Positions 13,245 through 23,440 of a stretch of 64,000 nucleotides of DNA are shown here, piece after piece. Every line of letters starts with the position of its first letter. Position 1 is the stretch's first letter. A model generated the notes under the pieces. It saw only the letters and a list, made by a program, of their open reading frames with translations, had not been told where the DNA came from and made no database searches. Location: NCBI RefSeq assembly GCF_037975245.1, contig NC_092569.1:23848168-23912167 (forward strand). The letters run 5' to 3'. Origin of the DNA: Apostichopus japonicus (Eukaryota; Echinodermata; Holothuroidea; Aspidochirotida; Stichopodidae). A program made the position numbers and the translations under genes.

Positions 13245-13595
13245 GTAAGACGCTTTTAACTTTTTACTTGATTCTGTGTCAGCTTCAAATTTCATTTTGT
13301 GAACTATCCGTTCATCCAACAGAAATCATCTTTGCGATAAACTGTCCTCGTATTTCTTTCAGGAAGATATTCATCATGTATAACTAGGCCTATGGGGATG
13401 TAAGTACATAGTCAGTAAATTGAGTCATTTCATGACTTCTAAGTGACGATAATTATGTGTATTTAAACAATTCTAACGAGTTACAAATTTGAGTTTAAAC
13501 TTGAATTGGAAGCCACACGACGTGTATGTTTTAATCCATAACACCTTGCGGGATTCTCCCACATTGTGGTCGCTTAAGCGTCGAACAAATAACTG

Positions 13596-13669
<74 letters not shown>

Positions 13670-16600
13670 CATCATCATCATTATTATTATTATCAATTGA
13701 AACGAGTTGTTCCATCCTTCGCAAGTACTAGCATCTTAGAGTCAGGGCTTGTAGTTAAGTGGTTTAGGGAGGGGTTAGGGTTGGGCAGTGGTGTTCTCGG
13801 ATATTTCGATGACTGAGCAAGATTGTTTAATAGTATTTCAATACCTTGTCATCACGGCATTGCCTATGGCGAAGCACGTTTTCATTCTCAAAGTTGGTTG
13901 TACTTTGTAAATGCATCTGGCAATTCCAGAACAAATGAGCACACATGAAATTCAGTAGAATTGTTTTCGTTTTTCTTTATAATATTAATTATAACTTCTG
14001 AAAAAGGAAATTCCTCGGACTAATTTATTGTGAAAAGCTGTAGAAGTGTTTCAAAAGAATGAGTACGTTTTCATATGCTTACCTGATTATGGATAATGGA
14101 TTTCCTCATATTAAACAATACATGATATAAACAATTCTTAAATGCTATTGTACGTTATAGTCGTACGCTATATAATCTTCAGCCTGGTGATTTTGTAATT
14201 AAACAAATATTGTCATATATTTGAGATGTATAATGGGACAGAATAGATCGATAAGGCAAAGGCATTGTATTCAATAGTCTAAACTTACAGGTCAATTGAT
14301 TGAAGCCTTGATAGCTAACTATGATCTTAAATCTTGTCTTATTTACTCAACTTTGTTCTAAGTGACTTCCCTTCTGTAAGATGGAACATAATACATAATT
14401 CATGTTTTCTATGATACACAAAAAAATGAATCATTTATATTCAATCAAACTAGAACAATGTTTGTATATGAAAAAAAAAACGAAAGTCCATCTTGGTTGG
14501 AATTTGCGAAGGGACGAAAGTTCTTCTGATATTTGGTATTTCGATCTCCTTTTCATCTAAAACAGAGGATGGTTCCGGGATCCCTGGTTACTTTAAATGC
14601 ACCAACACCAATACCAACGCTGTACCAGAACTTCCAACTGTTATTGGTCAGGAGGACATTAAAACCAGTGATAGCATGATGGGAGAGTCAACCATCACAT
14701 CATCAGATCCCACGAGTAGGACGAGTTGGAGCACAATTAATGTTGAAAACATTAAAGGAGACACGACTAGCGCAATGTCCACCGAAAAAGACGTCGGTGT
14801 TACAAGTGAAACCACCATCCAAGAAGATGCAACTACAAATGACAAACCAGGAAGCACGGCGAATAGTGGAACCACCTACCAGGGAGGAAAAACAACTCAA
14901 ACAGTCACAATAACCTCATCAACCAACACTGGTACTGCATCACTAACAGTTCCCTCTACACAGAAAAGTATCGGGGAGAATTGTTTTCTTCCAGGGGAGA
15001 ATGTATCTGTTTTGGTGAGATAAAAGTTATTTCAAATTACAGGACTGTATTTAAACGAAATTAGTAGGATTTTAAATCAAAAGAGAAGAAATTCGAAAGA
15101 TAAATTTTACATTTGTTTTTTATTATTGTCCCTCTCCACCTCCCCCTCCACCTCCTACTCTCTCTCTCTCGCTCTCTGGCGCTTTGAATACTAGAAACTT
15201 GTGGGTATATGGCTCTGTAAAATGTATGCATGCATACATTCACACACACTTGGGCTTTCGTTACATCGCTAAAAGGAGTTTGATGGTAACAACTATTGTG
15301 TGGACCTGAGGATGCATTTCGTTGGCAACATCAGTGTAGTTGACTTACATGATAGGGCAGGGCAATAACGTGTGAACGATTAAGGACCACCGATATAGAG
15401 CAGAAATTACATTTATATAACGATTCTTAATCACCAATTTTCTTAATTTTCTTAATCACCAATTTTATTCTCCAATTTTCAAAACGATTGATTCAGTAAT
15501 GCATTAGAGACGATCAAATCCATTTTTCGATGGATTTTGCCAATTATATAATTAGGTTATGCAAGCAATTAATATTCACAATTGGATGAATACACGGATT
15601 GTTGGAGACGTCCGCAATCAATACCGCAGTACGCGTTTTCACAAAAAGGCCTTAATTAGTTTATTAGTGACCAATTTAATTATGGTTATTCTTAATTTAT
15701 TTCAGACAGGTTCTTTTCTTGTGAACAACGACTGTACAGTAATGTATAACTGTACTGATGGACTGATAAGCGTGAACGAAGGATACTCTTGCAGCTTACA
15801 TGCAGTATGCGAGACGCGCGAAGAAACACATAGGTGCTACTGTAGTAGTGGGTACCTTGGCAACGGGGAGGAATGTACCATTATACAAATGGGTGACTGT
15901 CTGGATGTGTTCAATGCTGGTTTCATTACTGATGGTATATATACTATCAAACCAACTAACTGGAATGAACCACCATTTGAAGTCTTCTGTAATATGACTG
16001 ATGGAGGAGGATGGACGGTAAGTCTAGTGTGACATCCTATAGTATAGACGATATATTGTATATGTATAATATGACCGACGGAGGAGGGTGTACGGTAAGT
16101 CAAGTATGACATCCTATAGTATAGACGATATATTGTATATGTATAATATGACTGATGGAGGAGAATGGACGGTAAGTCTAGTATGACATCCTATAGTACA
16201 GACAATATATTGTATATGTATAATATGACTGACGGAGGAGGAGTATGGACGGTAAGTCAAGTATGACATCCTATAGTATAGACGATATATTGTATATGTA
16301 TAATATGACTGACGGAGGAGGATGGACGGTAAGTCTAGTATGACATCCTATAGTATAGACGATATATTGTATATGTATAATATGACTGACGGAGGAGGAT
16401 GGACGGTAAGTCTAGTATGACATCCTATAGTATAGATGATATATTGTATATGTATAATATGACTGACGGAGGAGGATGGACGGTAAGTCTAGTATGACAT
16501 CCTATAGTATAGACGATGTATTGTATATGTATAATATGACTGACGGAGGAGGATGGACGGTAATTCTAGTATGACATCCTATAGTATAGACGACATATTG

Positions 16601-17072
16601 TATATGTATAATATGACTGAAGGAGGAGGAGGATGGACGGTAAGTCTAGTATGACATCCTTTAGTGTAGACGATATATTGTGTATAATATGACTGACGGA
16701 GGAGGATGGGCGGTTAGTCTAGTATGACATCCTATAGTACAGACGATATGTTGTATATGTATAATATGACTGACGGAGGAGGATGAACGGTGAGTCTAGT
16801 ATGACATCATAATTATATGTTATAGATGATATTTAGTACACTTTTGGACGAGAATGATACATGGTAAGTCTATGATGTATTCTTAATCGATTTACGATGT
16901 ATTCGATCTATTACTATTACACTTAATACATACACGTTAAAGTCCTATATGATACCCGGGACTTCATAGTCTCTTTGAAGTGCTCCACGACAGGATCCCT
17001 GGAATAACAAAACAAAAAATTATTTAACTGGGAATCATATTTAACCCCTTTAACCCCTAGTATAGACGATGT

Positions 17073-17147
<75 letters not shown>

Positions 17148-18577
17148 ACTGACGGAGGAGGGTGGACTGTAAGTCTATTATGACACCCTATAGTATGTGC
17201 GATATATTGTATATATATATATATATAATATGACTGACGGAGGAGTATAGATGGTGAGTCTAGTATGTTCAACCTATAGTATAGACGATGTACTTTATTT
17301 GTTTCATGTTTAATATAACTGAAGTAGGGAAATGGGAAATATTTATTTGTTGGGTTTCAGTTAAAATTATTGTGGTTCCGGTTAATTTTCTTTATTCAGC
17401 TGTTTAAATTTTGGATACCTTAAAAGCTCTATAAACTTACCTGATAAATAGCCTACCCTGGTAGCCCAACACAATTTAATATCGGCTCATAGGTCCGAGT
17501 AAACTGCTTCGAAAAGAAAAATGCACGGTACTGAAGCAAGGCCAGAGAACGGACATTTTTCACTAATTCAAGTCAGTACAACAACCTCCATCGTCTTTGT
17601 ATTTGCTTCGTTTAATGTGTGGTATCAGTTAAATTTGAAGAAGCAGTGATTCCTGAAATAAATTGCTTGAGTCATGTTGCCTTTGCTGCAATGCTTTTTT
17701 TAAATTTCCCTTATTTACCAGGTCTTCCAACGCCGTGTCGATGGTTTGGTTGATTTTGATCGTAATTGGACAAGCTATAAAGAAGGCTTTGGTAAGCCCA
17801 ATCACGAGTTTTGGTTGGGTAACGACAAGTTGTATTACCTCACCAATCAAGGTAAGTATCAACTCCGAATTGATCTGGGGAATAGTGTTAGAGATCACTA
17901 CTTCGCTCAGTTTCAAACGTTCCGCATCAACGACGAGAGCGATAATTATCGCTTGTCTGACCTAGGAGCTTTCGACGGAACAGCAGGTTCGTCAATGTTC
18001 AAAGCTTTATGTCCAACACTATGGTAACTGCTTTTTGTGTGTTTTTTTTTCCTTTGCGAGATGTCGTTGATGTGTTGAAGCAAAGGGGAGGCTAGGAAAG
18101 GAAGGGGGCAAGCAAACTGTTCGGGATACAAAACTCGGAAGTGCAAAACGCACCTGTCTTTGAGTGCACATCATTGGAAAAGATATGAGCTCGAAAACAC
18201 AATAGGAATTTCAGTTCATGAAAATTTTGATTTCACTTATAAAAATACAATTGCGAAACATGTGATCAAACATTCATCATAATTTTTATCAAGAGAGTAT
18301 CGACCGATTGGGCTTCTTCGCGGCAGACTGCAGTGACTAGCTGACAATGTTCCGAAAATAACGTCCAGATACGCACTTGGCTGTGTTCGACTTGTTTAGG
18401 ATTTCCCTGGTTCCAGTGTAGTCATATATGTTTAGACAATTCGGTTTCTTTCTCATATCTCTGATTTCTAAAGGATTTGTGTGTTTGTAGCATCTGGTTT
18501 TGAAGGGGTACCTTAAACGACCTATGCACGAGGTTGGGTTTTTTTTATCTGAAGTAAACGTTGCTTTGTATTCAACG

Positions 18578-18660
<83 letters not shown>

Positions 18661-18675
18661 AATATATATATATAG

Positions 18676-18719
<44 letters not shown>

Positions 18720-19335
18720 TTATTTATTTATTTATTTATTTATATGTTAGACAAGGAAGAGAGGAAACAAACTTCGAACAGTATAGAATATACCATCACA
18801 GTGAAATTACAGGTTTGTTGTTTGTTTAAGAAACATATTACCACAGTAATATGCAATTATATCATAACATGAACGAATGACTGAAATAACATATCGTTTA
18901 ATATGTCATTATTGTACCATATCTGTGGTGTGTGATATGTAGTCAGAGTTGTGTTCTGATGTGTCACGGTTACCAAGCAGTGAGTACACATGTGATACAA
19001 ATACTGTATCAATCGTTACACTCGCGTCTCACAAGGTCTCATTGCGTGAAACTTTCTTCTTTAAATTCACAGTTCAATTTAGCGAAGGCGGCATAGCTTT
19101 AAGCTATCATCTGAACACTTTCTTCAGCACCAGCGACAGAAACAACAGAGAAAGTCCCCAAGATTGTCTGCAGGAAGCGTATGGTGGCTGGTGGTTCAAG
19201 GGCTGCGGGAAATCGAACCTGAATGGTGACTATCGGTACTCGTTTCAAAGTACTAAAAGTATCAACTGGTTTGATCTCCCTGGAAGCTGGTATAAGATTA
19301 TGTACACGGAGATGAAGATTCGTCCTGCAGTGTAG
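13175..19335 (+). CDS. Gene 1: secreted mucin-stalk/EGF/fibrinogen-domain lectin-like protein
   Basis: Five coding exons join in frame: 13175-13244, 14566-15014, 15706-16017, 17722-17986 and 19073-19335, giving 452 residues. The order is a signal peptide (about residues 1-23), a Ser/Thr/Asn-rich stalk starting [12 protein letters not shown] (about 24-173), an EGF-like Cys module with GYLGNG, and a fibrinogen domain. That domain starts at DCLDVF and runs through [28 protein letters not shown] and NLNG to EMKIRP near the C terminus. FReD proteins with such stalks are secreted pattern-recognition or adhesion molecules in invertebrates. The specific ligand is unknown. The calcium-site motif, usually DxD, reads DRNN, and the pocket reads [11 protein letters not shown]. 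Gene 2 is a clear paralogue with the same exon phases. A polyadenylation signal lies 146 bp after the stop. Exon structure is inferred from splice motifs and paralogue comparison, not transcripts. Confidence 0.88.
13594..13694. repeat. (ATT)n microsatellite with a short (ATC) interruption
   Basis: About 100 bp of ATT/TTA triplets with CATCATCATCA near 13670. It lies in intron 1 of gene 1. The poly-Asn frame on the minus strand is a by-product. Confidence 0.95.
14566..15014 (+). CDS. Gene 1 exon 2: Ser/Thr-rich stalk
   Basis: The acceptor AAAACAG at 14565 is chosen because it completes GAG with the phase-1 G of exon 1, giving [12 protein letters not shown]. The 449-nt exon ends GTTTTG|GTGAGA in phase 0. 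The body is dense in Thr and Ser (e.g. [17 protein letters not shown]), consistent with an O-glycosylated extended stalk. It closes with a conserved single Cys ([16 protein letters not shown]) shared with gene 2 (INQSCSVFMENITIL). Confidence 0.82.
15706..16017 (+). CDS. Gene 1 exon 3: EGF-like module and first part of FReD
   Basis: This is a 312-nt phase 0/0 exon from TTTCAG to ACG|GTAAGT. After two leading Cys (NDC...YNC) comes the EGF pattern C..HAVC...CYC..GYLGNG..C. The fibrinogen domain then begins at [10 protein letters not shown], with its second Cys in [14 protein letters not shown]. The last 27 or so bases and the donor are the first unit of a 77-bp tandem repeat that fills the start of the intron. 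Confidence 0.88.
16018..16803 (+). repeat. 77-bp tandem repeat duplicating exon end plus 5' splice site
   Basis: Successive ACGG(T) junctions fall at 16015 (the real exon), 16092, 16169, 16249, 16326, 16403, 16480, 16557, 16637, 16710 and 16787. Spacing is mostly 77 bp, with 80 or 73 where GAG or TATA-type units were gained or lost. Each unit repeats the exon tail (ATATGACTGACGGAGGAGG, then ATGGACG) followed by GTAAGTCTAGTATGACATCC. Eight junctions keep a perfect GTAAGT; others read GTAATT, GTTAGT and GTGAGT. Gene 2 has three units at the homologous place. Confidence 0.95.
17056..17275 (+). repeat. Two further 77-bp-type units expanded by (TA)n
   Basis: The phrase TATAGACGATGTATTGTATA is followed by about 65 bp of TA, then the exon-tail-like GACTGACGGAGGAGGGTGG with a GTAAGT. 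A second, shorter TA-expanded unit ends in GTGAGT at about 17253. It is a detached part of the array at 16018-16803, separated by about 250 bp of intron also found in gene 2. Confidence 0.85.
17722..17986 (+). CDS. Gene 1 exon 4: central fibrinogen domain
   Basis: This is a 265-nt exon, phase 0 in and 1 out, exactly the length of gene 2 exon 4. It encodes [20 protein letters not shown] and on through [19 protein letters not shown] and [18 protein letters not shown], the standard FReD core. The donor is CAG|GTTCGT, a weak 5' splice site. The same weak donor occurs in gene 2. Confidence 0.9.
18578..18745. repeat. (TA)n microsatellite grading into (TTTA)n
   Basis: Imperfect TA repeats with AA and GA interruptions, then about eight TTTA units from 18713. 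It lies in intron 4 of gene 1. Confidence 0.95.
19073..19335 (+). CDS. Gene 1 exon 5: C-terminal fibrinogen domain and stop
   Basis: The TTCACAG acceptor at 19072 joins the phase-1 G to TT, giving [20 protein letters not shown]. Then come the calcium-loop region [32 protein letters not shown] and TEMKIRPAV with a TAG stop. Length and motifs match the end of a normal FReD. The loop has D-x-N instead of the usual D-x-D. Confidence 0.9.
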
Positions 19336-19480
19336 ATATTATATGAGTTTGTCGTGTCTAATTGGATCCATTAGACACAGTCAAACGACACTGTACGACA
19401 CATACGAACATTCAGCTTTGGAATTCAGATTTACAATCCGTAAATAGAGGAAACAAATTCCTATAGTTTAAAAGCAAAAG

Positions 19481-19486
19481 AATAAA
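19481..19486 (+). terminator. Polyadenylation signal of gene 1
   Basis: AATAAA lies 146 bp after the gene 1 stop codon, in a suitable AT-rich 3' UTR context. Confidence 0.6.
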
Positions 19487-21698
19487 GGATTATCATTCGT
19501 TACATATTATTCGTGTTGATAGTTGTTACAATTGTGATTTTTATCATAGTTAATGTTTAAACCCACCAATTAACTTTTATTCATGTTATTACTATGAAGT
19601 ACCAGGACAGTAGTCGAGTGTATCACATCCGAGTCAAGTCTGGGTCCAACGCAGGGCAGTTCTGAGCCTCGGGCACCCTCGAGGACGCCAACCCCAAGAT
19701 AGCAAAACTACCACTCTATTACGACATCATATAGCTGATGCTGCTCTTCCTATTGTAACAATCTACTCGGGGAGGAGGGGTTCGTCTCGAGAGACAGGAG
19801 ACACGCTACGTCTTCGTAATAAGTGTCACTTTCTGATACTGAAAAGTGTCCTTTGGCAATTATAGTGAAATAGTGGAACACTGAAAAGTGCACAAAGTAA
19901 TTTCGCATTGTCAGGAAGCTTTTCGATTTTGTTTGTCCCTCAAACCAATATGACATGCCTCGTTGCTCCTTGAGATCCCCCTCTCCCCCCCCCCCCCCAA
20001 AGTTCATCTCTAATTTGCCTTTGACATGGGTAAAGCTTTCTATCTACTTCATCAGTTATGAAAAGTCAGATTTATAATTATATGGAAACATTCAGGTGTC
20101 ATGAAAAGGTATACCATATTAATTTTAAGACTAATATTTGATAAACACAGTATGGATTCTTGGTACGTAGTGTAGGATGGGAGTGGGAGAGGGGAATTAA
20201 CTGGTGTAATTGTTATGACGCAACCGAATCCATAAGCCAATCACATGCACGAATCAAAGATGATTTAACTTGTGTAATTAAAGTTACACCTAAACCTCTT
20301 TACGTTAGCTGTGTGTCTATTCATATTGTATGTACCATATCAAATGTTAATATATTTGTGCACCACCACTTATAAGTCATCCTCAAATGTATGTCATCAT
20401 GTTCCACAATATTTCTGTTGATTTAGTTTATCTTTGTCATTTGCACTAAACCTAGTAGACCGTGGATGCGGTGGGGAGAGATGGGGGAGAGGTAAGGCAA
20501 GGGTGAGGCAGAGGTGGGCAAAGGTGGGGCAGAGGTGGGGCAGAGGTGAGGCAGAGGTTGAGGTGGATTATATAAGACTATAAGCCATATTATGCTGGAT
20601 GCAAAACATACATTTTCGGAAGCGGGACTGCATATATAAGTACGTTTTCGACACGAAGAATCTAGATGTACTTAACACATCTCTCTCTCTCTCTCTCCAC
20701 CTTCCGCTCTCTATATGTCTCCCTCTCTCTCCTCTTAATCCCCCTCATGCGAGTATTGATCAGACGCTGCTATCATTTAATATGGTTTAAACTATTGCTG
20801 CACTTCACACACTGTAATTGCAATGCGCTTAAGCTGTTAACTCTTGGTAGGCCTTCATGGCAGTGTGGACGTTTGTTGATGTAAGTAATGTAAAAATAAA
20901 TGATATATGTGCACCTACGCTCAATTACGTTACATATTGTGTGTCATTTTTATTAAAGGAATTCATCCAAACCTCTTCCAATTCTGGTTCTCCCAATACC
21001 ACAAAAATGAAAAAGCATAAATAAATAAGACAAGGTCTCATAATTCCTTCGGTATTAAGTCAAATTGGTCACAGTCGGTATTTATTTCACAAATCTAAAT
21101 GGCAATAGTTACATTAGTATACTAGAATCAATTTGATATGATTAAATATTTGAGATTAAGAAATTCCATTTCCCTAAACGTCAACGAAAATGAAATGCCA
21201 TCAATATATTTTTTTTCTGTTCATCCGTGCACATCAAATATTCCTTCTGTTATCAAATAACAAATGTACCTTGTGGTAACAAAAAGCACATTTTTTTTTC
21301 AATTTTTAGAAACTGAATTTTCTCTTTAAATATTCATTGTCTTCCTTTCTGAAACATTCATATTAGTAAGCAAAACAAAAGACACTGATCTTTGTGATTT
21401 ATTTTGATGAATTAGACAAACATGGTAAAAACGTTCCCTTTATCTTTTGAAAAACATTCCACATACTGGAATGTTTGGAACGGCTATAGCAGAGCCCCAG
21501 TTTTGGTTACCTTTTTAAGACAACTAGTTTGTGGTGTATTATTTTAAAATCAAATTCAGATACCTCACTTATGCTCGGCGATGTTTGTGCCCCTCCTGAT
21601 TGAGCAATTTTTACCTCCCTCTTAAACACATGTGATTCGTGGACGAAGGTCCAGTGATCCACCCTCTATTTCCACTTTTGTTTGTATGTATGTCCTGT
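19487..21698. other. Intergenic, low-complexity patches only
   Basis: A G/A-rich minisatellite-like patch (GGGGCAGAGGT, about 11-bp units) covers roughly 20480-20555, a CT run lies at 20680-20698 and a C run near 19986. The short open frames overlapping these patches have no domain signature. No gene was recognised. Confidence 0.55.
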
Positions 21699-21921
21699 AG
21701 ATCCTCCTGCAAGCAGGAACTCGCGAAGAAGCCATCATTGTCTTATCAAAGCCGCAAGCTGACCGAAGTCAGTCTCTTAGATTCATATTTAACGTCCATG
21801 ATTATGAATTGTCAATTGTCAACAACTCTGTAACTGGACGACATACATTAATCTTGGAGTGACTCGAACCGGGGACCTTATCATTGGAAGGCACCGGCGT
21901 TGACCACTGAGCTAACACTCC
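21699..21921 (-). mobile_element. tRNA-derived SINE, family A, copy 3 (best preserved)
   Basis: On the minus strand the element starts GGAGTGTTAGCTCAGTGG, a good A box, followed 3' by CCGGTTCGAGTCACTCC, a B box. GGAGTG pairs with CACTCC as an acceptor stem would. The tRNA-like head of about 65 nt is followed by the body shared with 2891-3105 and 4099-4280. With both promoter boxes it could still be transcribed by Pol III. It is not a functional tRNA, because it is fused to a repetitive body and its arms are irregular. Confidence 0.8.
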
Positions 21922-22521
21922 TTTTTTCACGAAATTAACAATAAAAATCCATCAACTTATCACAAATAAATCTGTTTTTCATGACAACAACTACAAATTG
22001 CATAAAACTGATGAGCTTATGGATAGTTTAGTTTCCTATAGTTATAAATTTGTTCGAAAAAATGGTAGTCATTGGAAATTTAATGTCACAAATACAGATA
22101 AATATTCATAAATCGTATTATTATGGCATCTCACATTTCTTCTACTGCGAGTGACCAGCGAAGAGCAAACTATTTTCTTGCAAAGAAGACAATCAGAGAT
22201 GTTCCTAATTTTATTCTTCTTGCAATAGCAGACATTCAGAAATGTTCCTTTTTTTTATTTTCCCGAAATTTATGAAACGCATCCTTTGTTCAACAAACAC
22301 AAATGAAAAACTTGAATGGTAAAAGCGTTGTAACGGATTACTCAGTCATTTTGTAATATAGTTGTAGCTTAGGCATTTAGCAAGATCTCCAAAGGACTAG
22401 CATAATTCCTTGAACTGTTGAGGCGTTCAACTGTCAAATTTCAGTTTACTTGGAAGAGTTTGATAGTCTTCTGTTCAACTAGGCTATATGTTATAACTAC
22501 CACTGGTTAACGAATGCGCTA
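21922..22521. other. Non-coding, nothing recognised
   Basis: AT-rich sequence without recognisable coding or repeat signal. Confidence 0.5.
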
Positions 22522-22679
22522 TAGTCAGGTGGCTTAGCAAATTTAACGTTACCGGCCGGACAAAAGTACCAAATTTGGCATGGAGTTTCTTTTAGACCTA
22601 ACTATTGATTTCATCCGTGGAACCCACTTAATCGGTTCCGATATTTCAAGATGAAAATTGTTGCTAAGCCACCTGACTA
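22522..22679. mobile_element. 158-bp MITE with 19-bp perfect inverted ends
   Basis: The ends are TAGTCAGGTGGCTTAGCAA and its exact complement. The outermost TA on each side fits a TA target duplication of the Tc1/mariner type, leaving 17-bp terminal inverted repeats starting GTCAGG. A short minus-strand open frame that covers it is not coding. Confidence 0.8.
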
Positions 22680-23124
22680 CTAGGCTACAGACTATAGACA
22701 ATAGAATAGCATAAAGCAAGACCAGACTTTTGAAGATTGTGGGCATGTGAGTATTCCTGAAAATACCCGGATTTACTTAAGTTTTTATTTTCAGGTCTAC
22801 ATACTTGTAGGTACAGTATTCCTAATATGAGTTATGTAAAGACCTTCTTTCATTATCAGCTTTTTGTGGCTCATAAACATTTTGACATTCAAAAATATGG
22901 AATTGTGAACCTCTGATTTGACTGTTTGACTAATTACAGGAGGTTAACAGCTTTATTATTTTTCGATACAAATAAAAGATAGTATGGGGAGGGCATTTTA
23001 GCTGCTCTATCCGAAATTGTTTCAAAGCATAGAATACCAAGGTGTCTATAGAATATCGCTGGAAAGGACATTGACCTTCAGTATATTGTATGTATCATAT
23101 GCTTTGTCAGTACAGTGTCCTCAG

Positions 23125-23440
23125 AACATGAAAGTTACATTACATCATGTTGCCTAGCAACATTATACAGTCTCTCCTCCCACCATAATGGATTACAATA
23201 ATAATATAATATTCAATTTTTATATAGCGCTTAATACCAGCAATATAGGTCTCAGAGCGCTTTACAGACGTTATATTACGAAATATTATGAAAGTTACAT
23301 TACATCATGTTGCCTATCAACAACATACGGTTTCTATTCCCACCATAATGGATAAGAAAAATAATAATAGTTAATTTTTATATAGCGCTTTATACCAGCA
23401 AAAGGTCTCAAAGCGCTCTACAGACGTTATATTATCCCTG
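23125..23440. repeat. Tandem duplication of a ~160-bp unit with AGCGCT hairpin motif
   Basis: Two adjacent copies each contain GAAAGTTACATTACATCATG, then CCCACCATAATGGAT, then TTTTATATAGCGCTT ... AGCGCTTTACAGACG. The AGCGCT arms can pair. The copies differ by about 10 to 15 percent. The first also holds an X-box-like GTTGCCTAGCAAC near 23149, which is mutated in the second (GTTGCCTATCAAC). Confidence 0.8.

Noticed and set aside
13473-13724. Poly-Asn open frame on the minus strand
   Set aside because: It is produced by the (ATT)n microsatellite.
16018-16803. Direct repeats considered as a CRISPR array
   Set aside because: Head-to-tail 77-bp units without variable spacers, in a eukaryotic intron.
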